The notes: generated from the letters alone by a model not told the origin. DNA of 64,000 nucleotides from Natrialba asiatica DSM 12278 (GCF_000337555.1 NZ_AOIO01000023.1:51189-115188); one strand, 5' to 3'; positions 1-9,369 are shown, numbered from the stretch's first letter. Translations and numbers: made by a program.

Positions 1-540
1 ATCGTCTTCCTCCTCCGCGGAGACGGTTACGTCGAAGTTCGCCTCGAGGTACGCGATGGCGTCCTCGGGGGTGAGCCGGTGATTCGACGGGATCGGCCGC
101 GTCGCCTTATCCCGCTTGGCCACGCGGTAGCCCGGACGGACCAGGTTGACGGTCACGTCCAGCCCGTAGATACCGACGTTCGGGTCGTACTCCTGGCTCG
201 GGAACTCGGTGTGCTCCTCGACCCCGAAGCTGAAGTTGCCCGTATCGTCGAACTGCGTCGCCGACAGATCCGCAAGCGGCAGGGACTTCTCGAGGAACTC
301 GTAGGCGTCGTCGCCACGAAGGGTGACCTTCGTACCGATCGGATCGCCCTGTCGAATCCCGAAGTCGGGTTCGGTCCGCTTTGCCTGCGTCCGGACACTT
401 TCCTGTTCGGTGACTTCCTCGATGATGTCTTCCGCTCGACCGAGTTCGCGACCACCCTGTCCGACGCCCATGTGGACGACGACCTTCTCGACGGTGGGTT
501 CGCGCATCTCGTGGAATTCGCCGGTCTCAGCGTCGCTCAT
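1..540 (-). CDS. rpl5: Ribosomal protein L5 (uL5), 3' end cut by window edge
   Basis: Large-subunit protein that contacts 5S rRNA and the central protuberance. About 180 codons are visible from the ATG at 540 (starts MSDAETGEF) to the left edge; the sequence reads as haloarchaeal uL5, with [11 protein letters not shown] near residue 20 and a late [10 protein letters not shown] segment. The last residues seen are acidic (SAEEEDD), so probably only a few codons are missing. The start overlaps the stop of rps4e by 4 nt, which points to translational coupling within the operon. Identity is firm; only the C-terminus is unknown. Confidence 0.95.
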   Translation of the reverse strand, partial: MSDAETGEFHEMREPTVEKVVVHMGVGQGGRELGRAEDIIEEVTEQESVRTQAKRTEPDFGIRQGDPIGTKVTLRGDDAYEFLEKSLPLADLSATQFDDTGNFSFGVEEHTEFPSQEYDPNVGIYGLDVTVNLVRPGYRVAKRDKATRPIPSNHRLTPEDAIAYLEANFDVTVSAEEEDD

Positions 541-1232
541 TCGCCATCACCCGTAAAGTTCTCGTCGATGACGACGACGTACTCCTCGACGGTCTCGAAC
601 GCACCGTCGTCCGTCGAGACGGTAACGGTGTTCGAGCCGCTTCCGGGCGTGACGTCGATCGATTCGATCTCGCCGATCTTGCCACCGTGGTTGCCACGGA
701 TAGCCGTCACGAGCGCGCCCTCCTCGTACGGGAAGTGGGCCACGATCGACTTGTCCTCGTTGTCGACGACGACCGAATCCTTCGCACTGAACTCGTCGTC
801 GACGAGGACGTTCGTCCCGTCGTGCAGCGTCAGCTGGGTGTCGCCACCCGGAACCTGCCGTTTGCCGTCGATTTTGCCGAGGCGGCTATCTGCCGATTCC
901 TCGTCGATCTCGGTAAGGGCGAGGCGGCCACCCTCGTCCGGGAAGACGCGGTAGAACTCGCCACGACCGGGGAACGCGAGAATGTCGAAGATCCCGATCG
1001 GTCGCTGCTCGTCGTTGATCGGTTCGCCGTTGACGATGATCGAGTCCTCCGACAGGGCGTACCGCGCTTCCTTCGCCGAGTCCACGTAGCCGAGCACGTC
1101 CCGCAGGAGTACGACGAGGGGAACGCCCTCCTCGCCATGCGGACCCGCGTCAGCCTTGACCGTGAAGACCTCGGTCTTGCGCTCGACCGGCCAGGACTTC
1201 GGTACTGACAGTCGCTTCTGGTGTTTCGTCAT
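537..1232 (-). CDS. rps4e: Ribosomal protein S4e (eS4)
   Basis: Small-subunit protein found only in archaea and eukaryotes. The 231-residue product starts [11 protein letters not shown], typical of archaeal eS4, and shows an S4-like RNA-binding segment (roughly residues 40-110) followed by a KOW-like segment near residues 170-200 ([16 protein letters not shown]). Length fits archaeal eS4. It overlaps rpl24 and rpl5 by 4 nt on either side. Its position between rpl24 and rpl5 is the normal archaeal order and distinguishes this operon from bacterial spc operons. Confidence 0.96.
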   Translation of the reverse strand: MTKHQKRLSVPKSWPVERKTEVFTVKADAGPHGEEGVPLVVLLRDVLGYVDSAKEARYALSEDSIIVNGEPINDEQRPIGIFDILAFPGRGEFYRVFPDEGGRLALTEIDEESADSRLGKIDGKRQVPGGDTQLTLHDGTNVLVDDEFSAKDSVVVDNEDKSIVAHFPYEEGALVTAIRGNHGGKIGEIESIDVTPGSGSNTVTVSTDDGAFETVEEYVVVIDENFTGDGE

Positions 1233-1597
1233 TCACTATCACCTTCTGTATCGCCTTCGAGGCGTGCCTCACGACGCTCGTCCTCCAGATCGAGTTCAGT
1301 GATACGAACGTTCGAGGGGTCAAGCGGGCGTGGAACTTCCTCGCCGTCTGCCGTCTCGACCGTCACGTCCTCGACGTGGATGACGCCGTCTTCGAGGATC
1401 GCACGGATGACTTCGCCTTCGTCGCCGGCGTAGTCACCGCGCATGACCTCGACGGTGTCACCCGCGTTGACGCGGGTGCGACGGGTGTCGTACTCCTCGC
1501 GGAGGTCCTCGGAGAGCGTCGCGTGAAGCTGCTTCTGTCGCTTGTGCAGCGGTGCACGCTCGGTCTGCGTTCGCTGTTTGTGTGGTTGCTTGCTCAT
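1229..1597 (-). CDS. rpl24: Ribosomal protein L24 (uL24)
   Basis: Early-binding large-subunit protein that acts near the exit tunnel. The 122-residue product has the basic N-terminus of archaeal uL24 ([20 protein letters not shown]) and a KOW motif around residues 45-70 ([18 protein letters not shown]). The C-terminus is acidic ([16 protein letters not shown]), as is usual for haloarchaea. It overlaps the next gene, rps4e, by 4 nt and is separated from rpl14 by 4 nt. Confidence 0.96.
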   Translation of the reverse strand: MSKQPHKQRTQTERAPLHKRQKQLHATLSEDLREEYDTRRTRVNAGDTVEVMRGDYAGDEGEVIRAILEDGVIHVEDVTVETADGEEVPRPLDPSNVRITELDLEDERREARLEGDTEGDSE

Positions 1598-1601
1598 GGT
1601 T

Positions 1602-2000
1602 CTATACGATCATCGTCGCGGTGGACGCGATTGCTCCGAAGCGTTCTGCGACCTCGCGGGCGATCGGTCCCTTGATCTCCGTCCCGCGGGGCTCTTCGTT
1701 CTCGTCGATGATGACCGCCGCATTGTCCTCGAACTTCAGCCGCGTGCCGTCCGGTCGGCGGATCGACTTCCGCTGGCGGACGATGACGGCCTCGAGAACC
1801 TGGCGGCGCATCTCGGGGGTCCCCTTCGTGACGGAGACGGTTACCTTGTCACCGAGACCCGCCTTCGGCTGGCGGTTCTTGGTGCCGTGGTAGCCCGAGA
1901 CGCTAATGATCTTGAGTTCACGTGCGCCAGAGTTGTCGGCGCACGTGATCAGCGAGCCCTTCTTCAGGCCTTGCGTGACGTCGGCTTTGAGCGCCTCCAT
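1602..2000 (-). CDS. rpl14: Ribosomal protein L14 (uL14)
   Basis: Large-subunit protein at the subunit interface. The 132-residue product contains the hallmark [19 protein letters not shown] segment at about residues 18-36 and a C-terminal block [12 protein letters not shown] use the ATG at 2000 (MEALKADV), which shares one base with the stop of rps17; a GTG at 2003 directly before it is the alternative and adds one residue. Length is standard for archaeal uL14. Confidence 0.96.
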   Translation of the reverse strand: MEALKADVTQGLKKGSLITCADNSGARELKIISVSGYHGTKNRQPKAGLGDKVTVSVTKGTPEMRRQVLEAVIVRQRKSIRRPDGTRLKFEDNAAVIIDENEEPRGTEIKGPIAREVAERFGAIASTATMIV

Positions 2001-2449
2001 CACTGCTCACCCTCGGTTGCCTCGGGTTCTGCGTCCTGCGTGACATCGCTACTCGAGAGTTCCCGATCAGGCTCTGCCTGGCGGGTCAACTCGGCGATGT
2101 CTGCCGCAGTCGCTTCCTCAGTTACTTCGACGACCACGTGCGATTTGGTCTTCGACAGTGGTCGGGTCTCTGCGATCTTGACCGTGTCACCGACCGAGAG
2201 CGGCTCGAGCACGCCCGGCACGTGTGCCGGAATGCGCGAGCGACGTTTCATAGAGCGGTCGTATTTCGGAACCGCTACGTCGTACTCTCGTTCGACGACT
2301 ACGGTCTTGTCCATGTCCGTCGAGACGACGGTCCCCTCGAGGATCTGTCCTCGAACGGAGAGTTCGCCGTAGAACGGACACTTCTCGTAGTCGTATTCCT
2401 CCGGGTTTTCTGGTTCCGGAGGGGTTTCAACGTCTAGTCCTATTGCCAT
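2000..2449 (-). CDS. rps17: Ribosomal protein S17 (uS17) with C-terminal extension
   Basis: Small-subunit 16S rRNA-binding OB-fold protein. The N-terminal 110 residues are typical haloarchaeal uS17, with [12 protein letters not shown] near residue 24 and [15 protein letters not shown] near residue 62. The protein is 149 residues long: after the usual end ([10 protein letters not shown]) there are some 35 extra residues rich in Glu, Ala, Asp and Ser. Known haloarchaeal uS17 proteins I recall are about 110-115 residues, so the tail looks lineage-specific. The 5' end overlaps the end of rnp1 by 10 nt. Confidence 0.94.
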   Translation of the reverse strand: MAIGLDVETPPEPENPEEYDYEKCPFYGELSVRGQILEGTVVSTDMDKTVVVEREYDVAVPKYDRSMKRRSRIPAHVPGVLEPLSVGDTVKIAETRPLSKTKSHVVVEVTEEATAADIAELTRQAEPDRELSSSDVTQDAEPEATEGEQ

Positions 2450-2850
2450 GGTGAGTCACCATTCGTTTCCGTGCGTCGGGCGGGTCGTGAGAGCAGTCGC
2501 GATCCATCGACCGTAACGTAGGCCACATCCTCGCCAGCGCCGTCTGGTGTTTCCGATTGCTCGACTCCACCAGGTTGAGTGTCGGCCAGTTTGGACGCGG
2601 TCCCCGACCCCTTCGCGGCGTCGGCGGCGTCATCTGTGATCGTGAACTCGAACACCGAGCCCGATTTTGGCACCATGACGACCCGAGATTCCCCGTCGTC
2701 TCGAACCTCGATCGAGAGCGTATTGGTCGTCTCGATGACGACGCGGCCCTCGAGGCCGACCCGTGTAGCGTCGTCACTCTCGACGATGCGGACGGGAAGT
2801 CCGTTGAGTTCGTGTCGTGGGAGTGTCTCGGGTGTCAGTGCCATTGTCAT
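2440..2850 (-). CDS. rnp1: Ribonuclease P protein component 1 (Rpp29/Pop4)
   Basis: Protein subunit of archaeal RNase P, which removes 5' leaders from pre-tRNAs. The 136-residue product contains the Rpp29 Sm-like core: LPRHELNGLPVRIVES at about residues 9-24, then GLEGRVVIETTNTLSIE and a VPKSGSVFEF block near residue 61. An Ala/Gly/Glu-rich insert of about 35 residues follows the core. Placement among ribosomal protein genes is a known archaeal arrangement. Starts at 2850 (MTMALTP) and 2844 (MALTP) are both possible. Confidence 0.92.
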   Translation of the reverse strand: MTMALTPETLPRHELNGLPVRIVESDDATRVGLEGRVVIETTNTLSIEVRDDGESRVVMVPKSGSVFEFTITDDAADAAKGSGTASKLADTQPGGVEQSETPDGAGEDVAYVTVDGSRLLSRPARRTETNGDSPWQ

Positions 2851-2909
2851 CTATTATTCGTCGTCGAGATCGCCTTCCTCACGAGCTGCGCTCGTTCGGA
2901 TACTCGATC

Positions 2910-3116
2910 TCATTCGAGATCGCCCTCCTCGCGCTGGATCGTCTTGATCCGCGCAATCGTGCGACTGAGTTCACCGATGCGCCCCGGATTCTCCGGGGCA
3001 CCACCGGCGGCGAGAACGGACTTCTGGTTCAGCAGTTCCGTCTCGAGTTCATCGAGTTCTTCCGCGCGTTCGGCGGGCGTCATGTCGCGGATCTCTTTGA
3101 CGTGGAGGATTGCCAT
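2910..3116 (-). CDS. rpl29: Ribosomal protein L29 (uL29)
   Basis: Small helical protein at the exit-tunnel rim, the docking area for SRP. The 68 residues begin [20 protein letters not shown] and include the [11 protein letters not shown] helix typical of uL29. The stop codon of rps3 overlaps its start by one base. A gap of 59 nt separates it from rnp1, the largest gap in the left half of the operon. Confidence 0.96.
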   Translation of the reverse strand: MAILHVKEIRDMTPAERAEELDELETELLNQKSVLAAGGAPENPGRIGELSRTIARIKTIQREEGDLE

Positions 3117-4096
3117 CAGGCGTCACCTCCTTCGTCTTCGTCTTCATCCGCGTCGGTTTCCATCTCCTCGACGAGTTCTTCGGCTTCGGCCTCGACGTCT
3201 TCTTCGAGTTCATCGAGGTCGTCCTCGGTGTCGTCGGTGTCAGTGTCATCGTCGGCGTCAGCGTCCGTCTCAGACTCGTCTTCAGCTTCGACTTCCGCTT
3301 CGATAACTTCCTCGACGACCTCTTCGTCGAGTTCGGCGTCGTCGTCGGCTGCGGTTTCGAGCGTCTCGTCGGCTCCCGCTTCGACGCCGGAGTCAGCGGC
3401 CTCGGCATCCTCGGGCTCTTCGGGTTCGCCTTCGAGAAGTTCTTCGACGCCTTCGGCCTCGTTGGCCTCGACGGCCTCGGGGACGAGTTCTTCCGGATCG
3501 ACATCCTCGTGGATCTCGAAGTCGTCGGGGAGTTCGGCGTTCGGCGGGATGATCTTGACCGTGACGCCGATCGTCCCGAGCTTCATGACGGCGACACCCT
3601 GGCCTTCGTCGACGATTTCGGCGGCGGGTTCGCCGTTGTGCTTGATGTAGCCACGGTTGAACTTCTCCACGCGCGAGCGTGCACCCGTGACCTTCCCGGA
3701 GAGGACGATCTCGGCACCGAGTGCGCCGGCTTCCATGATCCGGTCGATCGTCGTGTGACCGGCCTTGCGGAAGTACCACCCGCGCTCTAGGGCGTTTGCG
3801 AGGCGATCCGCGACGATGCGTGCGTTCAGGTCGGGTTCGTCGACCTCCTGCACGTCGATCTGCGGGTCCTCGAGGTCGAAGCGCTCTTCGAGCGCCGTCG
3901 TGACCTTCCGGATGTTCTCGCCGCCCTTGCCGATGACCATCCCGGGCTTTTCGGCCTTGAGGACGATTTGGGTTCCCATCGGCGTCTTGGCGACGTCCAT
4001 GCCACCGTAGCCCGCGCGGCCGAGTTCTTCCTGGAAGAACTCGTCGATCTGGGACCGCTGCAGGCCGTTTTCGATGAACTGTTGCTCGTCAGCCAT
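3116..4096 (-). CDS. rps3: Ribosomal protein S3 (uS3) with long acidic tail
   Basis: Small-subunit protein at the mRNA entry channel. Residues 1-200 are a normal archaeal uS3: a KH domain with the [10 protein letters not shown] loop near residue 57, then [22 protein letters not shown]. From about residue 205 to 326 the protein is almost only Glu, Asp, Ala, Val and Thr. Acidic tails are known on haloarchaeal uS3, but this one is over a third of the protein. It overlaps rpl22 and rpl29 by one base each. Confidence 0.96.
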   Translation of the reverse strand: MADEQQFIENGLQRSQIDEFFQEELGRAGYGGMDVAKTPMGTQIVLKAEKPGMVIGKGGENIRKVTTALEERFDLEDPQIDVQEVDEPDLNARIVADRLANALERGWYFRKAGHTTIDRIMEAGALGAEIVLSGKVTGARSRVEKFNRGYIKHNGEPAAEIVDEGQGVAVMKLGTIGVTVKIIPPNAELPDDFEIHEDVDPEELVPEAVEANEAEGVEELLEGEPEEPEDAEAADSGVEAGADETLETAADDDAELDEEVVEEVIEAEVEAEDESETDADADDDTDTDDTEDDLDELEEDVEAEAEELVEEMETDADEDEDEGGDA

Positions 4097-4590
4097 TAGT
4101 TGTTACCCTCCGAGTCCTCGGTTCCTGTCTCCTCGTCGACTTCTTCGACGACGATCTCGACATCGACCTGCGGCGTATTCCACGACGAGGCACGCCCCAT
4201 CGCGCGGGGCTTGCGACCGACCGATTCGCCGACCTTGTGGGCGGCGACGTGGACGATCTCCATCGACTCGCCGTCGAAACCCTGATGGTCCGCGTTCGCC
4301 GTGACGTTCTCGAGCAGGTCGAGGAACTCCCCGGAAACCTTCTCGGGGTACTTGCCGGCGTCCCAGCCGTCGACGTCGGAGCGGTGACCCGCACCGGCGT
4401 TGTGGGACTTAAACGGAACCGACTGTTCTTCGTCGATTACGTCCTGGAGATACGCCTGGGCATCCGCGACGGTTCGGCCCTTGATCTCGCGAGCGACCTC
4501 CTTGCTGTGCTTGTGGCTCATGTGACGCTCCCGAAGCATCGCTTTCGCGGTGGACTCGGGATCCGCGTCGACTGAGTAGTTGATTCCCAT
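4096..4590 (-). CDS. rpl22: Ribosomal protein L22 (uL22)
   Basis: Large-subunit protein lining the peptide exit tunnel. The product of 164 residues begins MGINYSVDADPESTAKAM and carries the LRERHMSHKHSKEVAREIKG segment near residue 19 and the C-terminal PRAMGRASSWNTPQVDVEIV block. Both are diagnostic of archaeal uL22. It is followed by an acidic tail (ETGTEDSEGNN). Confidence 0.96.
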   Translation of the reverse strand: MGINYSVDADPESTAKAMLRERHMSHKHSKEVAREIKGRTVADAQAYLQDVIDEEQSVPFKSHNAGAGHRSDVDGWDAGKYPEKVSGEFLDLLENVTANADHQGFDGESMEIVHVAAHKVGESVGRKPRAMGRASSWNTPQVDVEIVVEEVDEETGTEDSEGNN

Positions 4591-4597
4591 GCGTGGA

Positions 4598-5023
4598 TCA
4601 CTTCAGTGGGACGAACTTCGACGAGCGAGTCGCACCGATCCCCGCCTGTCCGTGCTCGACGGACGTTCGGGTCAGTTGGAACTCGCCGAGATAGTGTCCG
4701 ATCATCTCGGGCTCGACGCGAACGCGCTCGAAGGACTGTCCGTTGTAGACCTCGAAGGTCAGCCCGACGAACTCCGGCAGCACCGGCATGTCGCGCAGGT
4801 GCGTTCGGATCGGCGCGTTCGCCGTCTCCTGCTCGTCTTTCTCGCGGGCTTCCTCGAGGAGCTTCTGTTTCTCGACGGAGAGTCCGCGTTTGATACTTCG
4901 CCGCTTCCGTGCGGGCAGCAGTTCGGCAACCTCGTCGAGCTCCAGATCCTGCAGCTCCTCGAGCGTGTGGCCACGGTAGGTGAACTCCTCACCCTCACGG
5001 CCGGTTCGGTACTCCTGACTCAT
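4598..5023 (-). CDS. rps19: Ribosomal protein S19 (uS19)
   Basis: Small-subunit head protein that forms a complex with uS13. The 141-residue product begins [18 protein letters not shown] and contains the archaeal uS19 segments [14 protein letters not shown] (about residue 38) and [14 protein letters not shown] (about residue 107), ending [12 protein letters not shown]. Start overlaps the end of rpl2 by 4 nt. Confidence 0.96.
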   Translation of the reverse strand: MSQEYRTGREGEEFTYRGHTLEELQDLELDEVAELLPARKRRSIKRGLSVEKQKLLEEAREKDEQETANAPIRTHLRDMPVLPEFVGLTFEVYNGQSFERVRVEPEMIGHYLGEFQLTRTSVEHGQAGIGATRSSKFVPLK

Positions 5024-5742
5024 TTGTTTCCACCTCGACCAGTGCGGCGCGAGGAAATGTCACCGACCTTCCGTCCCGGCGGGGCATCCCGCGAGACGGA
5101 CTTCGGTTTGCCGGGGTGCTGGCGACCGCCACCACCGAACGGGTGGTCGACGGCGTTCATCGCCACACCGCGGACGCGAGGCCACTTCGTGCCCCGCGCT
5201 TTCATCTTGTGGTACTTGTTCCCTGCCTTGACCATCGGCTTTTCCGTGCGACCGCCACCGGCGACGACGCCGATGGTGGCGCGACACTGCGGATCGAGGC
5301 GCTTGACCTCGCCGCTTGGGAGTTGGACGACCGCCGCGTTGCGGTCGTGGGTGATCAGGTCTGCGTTAGTCCCCGAGGCGCGAGCGAACTTGCCGCCGTC
5401 GCCCTGGTTCGCCTCGACGTTACAGACCGGCACGCCCTCCGGAATCTCCGCGAGCGGGAGCGTGTTCCCGGGCTTAATTTCGGCCGAGACACCGACCTGC
5501 AACTCCTCGCCGACCCCGATACCCTCGGGAGCAAGGACGAGCCGCTGGTCGCCGTCTTCGAACTCGACGGCAGCGACGGGTGCCGATCGGGCCGGGTCGT
5601 GTTCGATGTCCACGACCGTCCCGCGGATCACGTCGTCGTCTTCTTCCTTCTTGTGCTCGAGCTTTGCCTTGTACCGGTGTGACGGGGCGCGGAACGTGGG
5701 CGTCCCGCGTCCACGTCGCTGTCCAAGAATTCGTCGTCCCAT
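5020..5742 (-). CDS. rpl2: Ribosomal protein L2 (uL2)
   Basis: Large-subunit protein needed for subunit association and the peptidyl-transferase centre. The 240-residue product begins [18 protein letters not shown]. The C-terminal segment with [20 protein letters not shown] (near residue 188) includes the conserved His of the uL2 family. Length and order (after rpl23) match other archaea. Confidence 0.97.
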   Translation of the reverse strand: MGRRILGQRRGRGTPTFRAPSHRYKAKLEHKKEEDDDVIRGTVVDIEHDPARSAPVAAVEFEDGDQRLVLAPEGIGVGEELQVGVSAEIKPGNTLPLAEIPEGVPVCNVEANQGDGGKFARASGTNADLITHDRNAAVVQLPSGEVKRLDPQCRATIGVVAGGGRTEKPMVKAGNKYHKMKARGTKWPRVRGVAMNAVDHPFGGGGRQHPGKPKSVSRDAPPGRKVGDISSRRTGRGGNK

Positions 5743-5744
5743 CC

Positions 5745-5999
5745 TCAGAACACCCCGATTCGCGAGGCAACTTCCTGTGCGTCGTTGTCCTCGGACAGTT
5801 TGACGGTTGCTTTCTTCTTGCCCTTCATCGTTACCTGCGTGTTGATGTCAGTGACCGAGACCTCGAAGCGCTCTTCGACCTCGTCGCGAATCTCGGGCTT
5901 GGCAGCGTCCGGGTTGACGACGAACTGGAGCTTGTTCTCGAAGTCCATGTCGTTCATCGCCTTCTCCGTCACGAGCGGGTGCTCGATAACCGAACTCAT
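5745..5999 (-). CDS. rpl23: Ribosomal protein L23 (uL23)
   Basis: Exit-tunnel protein, 84 residues from the ATG at 5999 (MSSVIEHPLVTEKAM). That start gives a 4-nt overlap with rpl4 and the normal archaeal uL23 N-terminus; an upstream in-frame extension to 6035 only adds a shadow of rpl4. The segments LQFVVNPDAAKPEIRD and KKKATVKLSED are typical. Lies 2 nt before rpl2. Confidence 0.96.
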   Translation of the reverse strand: MSSVIEHPLVTEKAMNDMDFENKLQFVVNPDAAKPEIRDEVEERFEVSVTDINTQVTMKGKKKATVKLSEDNDAQEVASRIGVF

Positions 6000-6748
6000 C
6001 GGTCCGCCACCTCCTCGAGTGCGCTTTCGGTCCAAACGGTCAGTCGACCCGGCTGTGCACCGGGTGCGAGATCTTCCGCGTTGACCTCCGCAGCCGTCGC
6101 GACATCGGCGCCAGCGAGGTTTCGAGCCGCTCGCGACGGCCCCGTCTCGCTCGACGTAACGAAGAGGATCGACGTCGGCGTCTTGTACTTGCGCCCACGG
6201 GTCTTCCCGCGACCCGATCGGACGTTTCGACCCTCGTCCGCACGCTGGATGTCCTCGGCGAGGCCCGCTGCCTCGAGGAACTCGACGACCTCCTTCGTCT
6301 TCTGGAGGTCTTCGAACTCGTCGGCGACGACGACCGGAATCTCGGCGTCATCATCGAACGCGTGCCCGCGCTCGGCGACGAGTTCAGCGTCGGTCGTCGC
6401 AGCGATGGCGCTGCGGACGGCCAGTTTCTTTGCTTTCGTGTTGATCGATTCGGACTGGTCCTTCTCGGCTTTCGGCGGGTGGGCCTTGCGTCCCTTGACA
6501 GTCTGGGGAACGCGGCGACCGCGTCCGTCCTGTTTGGGAACGTGGGCCATCCCGCGGCCGCTACCGAACGATTCGGCCGGCGTCCGCATGCCGGCGAACT
6601 CGTCGGCACCGTAGTCCTGTTTGCGGTTTGCCTGGGCGACGTTGACGGCGCGGGCGATCAGGTCCGGGCGGTACTGCGTCTCGAAGACCGCCGGAAGGTC
6701 GACCGATCCCGCGTCGGAGCCGTCCAGGTTGCGTACTGTTGCGTCCAT
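5996..6748 (-). CDS. rpl4: Ribosomal protein L4 (uL4, archaeal L4e type)
   Basis: Large-subunit protein with a long loop reaching the exit tunnel. The 250-residue product contains LPAVFETQYRPDLIARAV near residue 18 and a basic central loop with GSGRGMAHVPKQDGRGRRVP, both characteristic of archaeal uL4. It sits 3 nt after rpl3. The C-terminus is VWTESALEEVADR. Confidence 0.96.
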   Translation of the reverse strand: MDATVRNLDGSDAGSVDLPAVFETQYRPDLIARAVNVAQANRKQDYGADEFAGMRTPAESFGSGRGMAHVPKQDGRGRRVPQTVKGRKAHPPKAEKDQSESINTKAKKLAVRSAIAATTDAELVAERGHAFDDDAEIPVVVADEFEDLQKTKEVVEFLEAAGLAEDIQRADEGRNVRSGRGKTRGRKYKTPTSILFVTSSETGPSRAARNLAGADVATAAEVNAEDLAPGAQPGRLTVWTESALEEVADR

Positions 6749-6751
6749 GTG

Positions 6752-7774
6752 TTATCCCTGGTTAGATGCGGTGGAGACGTAGCGTACCTCCGGATCGAGG
6801 CGCGGCTGGTCTCCGGGTCGGATCGCCGGGCGGAAGCGCACGAGGCGCTTTTCCGGCCCGGGGAGCGAGCCCTTGATCAGCACGTGCGGTCCGTCGACTT
6901 CACCGTAGTTGATGAAGCCGCCGTCGACCGTCGCGTCTGCGCCGTCGCCGATATCGACGAGGCGCTTGTTCAGTTCCGTCCGCTGGTGGTAGCCGGTCTG
7001 TCCCTGCTGTGGGACCGTCGACCGGACGCGGGACGGATTCCAGGGACCGAGGTTCCCGATGCGGCGGCGCCAGCCCTGCCGGGCGTGCTTGCCCTTGCGT
7101 TTCTGGACGCCCCATCGCTTGACGGGACCCTGTGTCCCCTTTCCTTTCGTGACGCCGCTTGCGTCGACGTACTCGCCGGCGCGGAACATGTCGTTCATGA
7201 CGTGTTCGCCGCCGCCGTCCTCGAGCAGTTCGAGGGCGTAGTCGACGCGGTCCTCGACGGAGCTGCCGCCGACGCGCGTCTCCATCACGTCCGGTTTCTT
7301 CTTCGGCATCGAGGGAATGTCCCCCGGAACCGTGTGCGTGATGACGCGAACGTCGTCGACGCGTCCTTCCTCGAGGAAGCCACGGAGTTCATCCGCGGAA
7401 GCGTCAGTGTCATAGTCGTCACCGGGAAGGTCCAGCACGCGATCGAGTTCGGGAACGAACTCGTCGGTCCAGACCTCGGTGAGCGGCTTCTTTCCGTACG
7501 GCGTGTCTTCGTACGCACGCAGGGCGACGGCGCGCATTGGCGGCGTCTCCACGATCGTAACGGGAACGGTCTCTTCCATTCCCTCGGTCGGCGAGTTCGC
7601 TTTGTCGTCGACCATTACGACGTGGGTCATGCCGGCCTTGTAGCCCGCGAAGCCCTGGAGCGTTGGCTGTCCGTCGTCGTCCGGCCACGAGTTAAAGCGT
7701 GGGACCTCGCTGGTCGCCCGCTTTCGTGGGCCGAACCCGAGTGAGCCTTTGCGTGGTGCGTTTGATTGTGGCAT
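6752..7774 (-). CDS. rpl3: Ribosomal protein L3 (uL3)
   Basis: Large-subunit protein near the peptidyl-transferase centre. I take the ATG at 7774 (MPQSNAPRKGSLGFGPRKR), the conserved archaeal uL3 N-terminus, giving 340 residues; longer frames reaching 7840 overlap the upstream gene. Key segments are GFAGYKAGMTHVVMVDDK near residue 42 and WGVQKRKGKHARQGWRRRIG near residue 212. Four nt separate it from the SPOUT methyltransferase gene. Confidence 0.96.
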   Translation of the reverse strand: MPQSNAPRKGSLGFGPRKRATSEVPRFNSWPDDDGQPTLQGFAGYKAGMTHVVMVDDKANSPTEGMEETVPVTIVETPPMRAVALRAYEDTPYGKKPLTEVWTDEFVPELDRVLDLPGDDYDTDASADELRGFLEEGRVDDVRVITHTVPGDIPSMPKKKPDVMETRVGGSSVEDRVDYALELLEDGGGEHVMNDMFRAGEYVDASGVTKGKGTQGPVKRWGVQKRKGKHARQGWRRRIGNLGPWNPSRVRSTVPQQGQTGYHQRTELNKRLVDIGDGADATVDGGFINYGEVDGPHVLIKGSLPGPEKRLVRFRPAIRPGDQPRLDPEVRYVSTASNQG

Positions 7775-7778
7775 TCTA

Positions 7779-8681
7779 TCACTCTCTGAGTGAGAGGGGA
7801 GCGAGAGTCGCGAACAGAGCCTCCTCCGTTCGAACGACATCGCTTCCCTGGTACGGAACCGTGTTCAGCCAGAGGTCGAACCCTCGTCCTGGATCGACAT
7901 CGCCAGATGTGGGTTCGACTCCGTCAGTGTCGTCGTCCGGCCGCGGTGGCCAGGACGACAGTGTGTCGACGGCGTCCTCGGATTCGAACTCGAGGATGTC
8001 CGGCAGCCCTCTCTCGGGCGCGCCGAAGGCGACGGTCATCCCGTCGCGGTCGACGTGTCCGGCCAGCGTGTCGAGCCGCCCGACGGTAAGTTCGGTACCG
8101 TATCGGGAGGCGGCGATTCGAACGCCGGCGTCCTCACGGCTGAGTGCTGCCTGTAGGTCCGTCCGCTCGACGGAGAGCCCCGGAAGGGGTTCGTCGACGA
8201 GCTTTGCCCGGACCGGTCGTCGCGAAGAGATCCTGATAGTCACGCGCTCGCCCTCGTCGAGCGCCATTTTCGGCGGCACGTTGAGGGAGATCGGGTGTTG
8301 CAAGCCGCAATTGACCCGCACGCGTTGATCAGGTCCGACCTCGGTCACGATCCCTTGTCTTAACGACCCCGAACCGGTAGATTCGGAGCCGGTCTGTGAC
8401 ACGGCGCGGAGCGGCGGCAAGACGCCCGCATACTCCAGTTCGTTGCGCATCCCCCAGACCTCGTTGCGGAGGTATGGCGGTGTTGCGGCGTATCGCAAGA
8501 CGGTGCTTACGAACCCGCCGTCGAATCGCCCCGTTTCGCCATCCCGGTCGGGATAGACGATGAGGCGGTCAGCACGGAAGACCGTCGCCGCGCGGGCGAC
8601 GTATCCGAGTTTGCGAGTAGCCTCGCGTTTGTCCTCGGCCTCCCGAGTGAGCGACGACGGCACGAGTACGCTGACGGTCAT
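7779..8681 (-). CDS. SPOUT-family RNA methyltransferase (DUF171 type)
   Basis: Putative RNA methyltransferase of the DUF171/SPOUT family, first gene of the ribosomal operon. The 300-residue product starts MTVSVLVPSSLTREAED and has a YPDRDGE stretch at about residue 43. An OB-like insert spans about residues 100-170, and a C-terminal knot-like part holds TVAFGAPERGLPDI and LNTVPYQGSDVVRTEEAL. In related archaea this gene precedes rpl3, supporting a role in rRNA modification, though the target base is inferred from distant eukaryotic relatives. The operon promoter lies about 50 nt upstream. Confidence 0.85.
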   Translation of the reverse strand: MTVSVLVPSSLTREAEDKREATRKLGYVARAATVFRADRLIVYPDRDGETGRFDGGFVSTVLRYAATPPYLRNEVWGMRNELEYAGVLPPLRAVSQTGSESTGSGSLRQGIVTEVGPDQRVRVNCGLQHPISLNVPPKMALDEGERVTIRISSRRPVRAKLVDEPLPGLSVERTDLQAALSREDAGVRIAASRYGTELTVGRLDTLAGHVDRDGMTVAFGAPERGLPDILEFESEDAVDTLSSWPPRPDDDTDGVEPTSGDVDPGRGFDLWLNTVPYQGSDVVRTEEALFATLAPLSLRE

Positions 8682-8737
8682 GCCGTGACGCTTCGGCGCC
8701 GCGTCACTAGACTGTAGCGATGTGTTGCGGACAAGGT

Positions 8738-8745
8738 CTTAAAAG
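8738..8745 (-). promoter_or_regulatory. TATA box for the ribosomal protein operon
   Basis: Read on the minus strand, cttttaag lies about 57-64 nt before the ATG at 8681, leaving room for a leader of some 30 nt if transcription starts 25 nt downstream. It is the only AT-rich box between the SPOUT gene and the tRNA gene. The rest of the 8682-8982 interval shows no gene I can support. Confidence 0.5.
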
Positions 8746-8942
8746 AATAGCGGATTCGATCCCGGCTGTGAACGCCTCACACCCAGTAATTCGTGCCGAA
8801 CGGGCACACAGTCGTTGGGAGTGATTCGTTCGTCTGCCAGCGGCCGAACGGAGCAAGTATCGCTGCGTCAAATGCGGTGTACAAGAGCGTGGACACAGAT
8901 TCCGACATGGGCAGACATAGCGAAGACAAAACGATTCGCAAC

Positions 8943-8950
8943 CCTTATAC
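8943..8950 (+). promoter_or_regulatory. TATA box for tRNA-Gly
   Basis: The sequence cttatac, preceded by an A/C-rich element, lies 33-40 nt before the mature tRNA 5' end. This is the usual spacing for an archaeal tRNA promoter with a short leader. Confidence 0.55.
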
Positions 8951-8982
8951 ATCCCTCCGACAGTAGGTGTAAGTGCAGCAGG

Positions 8983-9053
8983 GCGCTGGTAGTGTAGTGG
9001 TATCACGTGACCTTGCCATGGTCACAACCTGGGTTCAAATCCCAGCCAGCGCA
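8983..9053 (+). tRNA. tRNA-Gly (anticodon GCC)
   Basis: A 71-nt cloverleaf is visible. The acceptor stem pairs GCGCTGG (8983-8989) with CCAGCGC (9046-9052), followed by discriminator A. The anticodon stem pairs TGACC with GGTCA around a TTGCCAT loop, placing GCC at 9015-9017. The T arm has the GTTCAAAT loop. CCA is not encoded, as is usual in haloarchaea. A short T-run (cttttg) follows directly and may end transcription. Confidence 0.97.
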
Positions 9054-9201
9054 CTTTTGTCGCGAACAAATTCGTGAGTGACGGAAATCGTATCCGTCCT
9101 TCGGTGGCGACCACTGTTGATAAGCACCACGTAATGCGCACTCACCGTCCGTACCTGTGGTGTAGAGCGTGAGTACCGCCGTAATTCCCGGCTCGTCGCT
9201 T

Positions 9202-9280
9202 GTCGGTTCAAGGAGAGTTAACTGATTAGTGCGGGGTCGGTTCGCCGAGTTCACGGACGGTGGACTGGTTAGTGCGGGAG
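9202..9280 (+). repeat. Degenerate direct repeat ahead of HalOD1 gene
   Basis: Between the tRNA and the HalOD1 gene (9054-9369, otherwise without genes) the 15-mer actgattagtgcggg (9221-9235) recurs as actggttagtgcggg (9264-9278), 14 of 15 identical with a 43-nt period. A gtcggttc element also occurs twice (from 9202 and 9236). A TATA-like gttttatgc lies near 9318, about 50 nt before the ATG at 9370. Function unknown. Confidence 0.45.
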
Positions 9281-9369
9281 TCCATCACAAGCGACAACGG
9301 ATATCACGACCGAGTGAGTTTTATGCTGGAACGGGATATGGAGGTGTAGACGACCGCATCACGTCTCCT

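Noticed and set aside
6362..7744. A 460-codon plus-strand frame opposite rpl4 and rpl3
   Set aside because: It is antisense to two conserved ribosomal genes; long antisense frames are expected in GC-rich haloarchaeal DNA and the composition is not protein-like.
8707..9006. A 99-codon minus-strand frame running into the tRNA-Gly gene
   Set aside because: Overlaps the ribosomal operon promoter and the tRNA; Cys/Arg-rich composition unlike haloarchaeal proteins.
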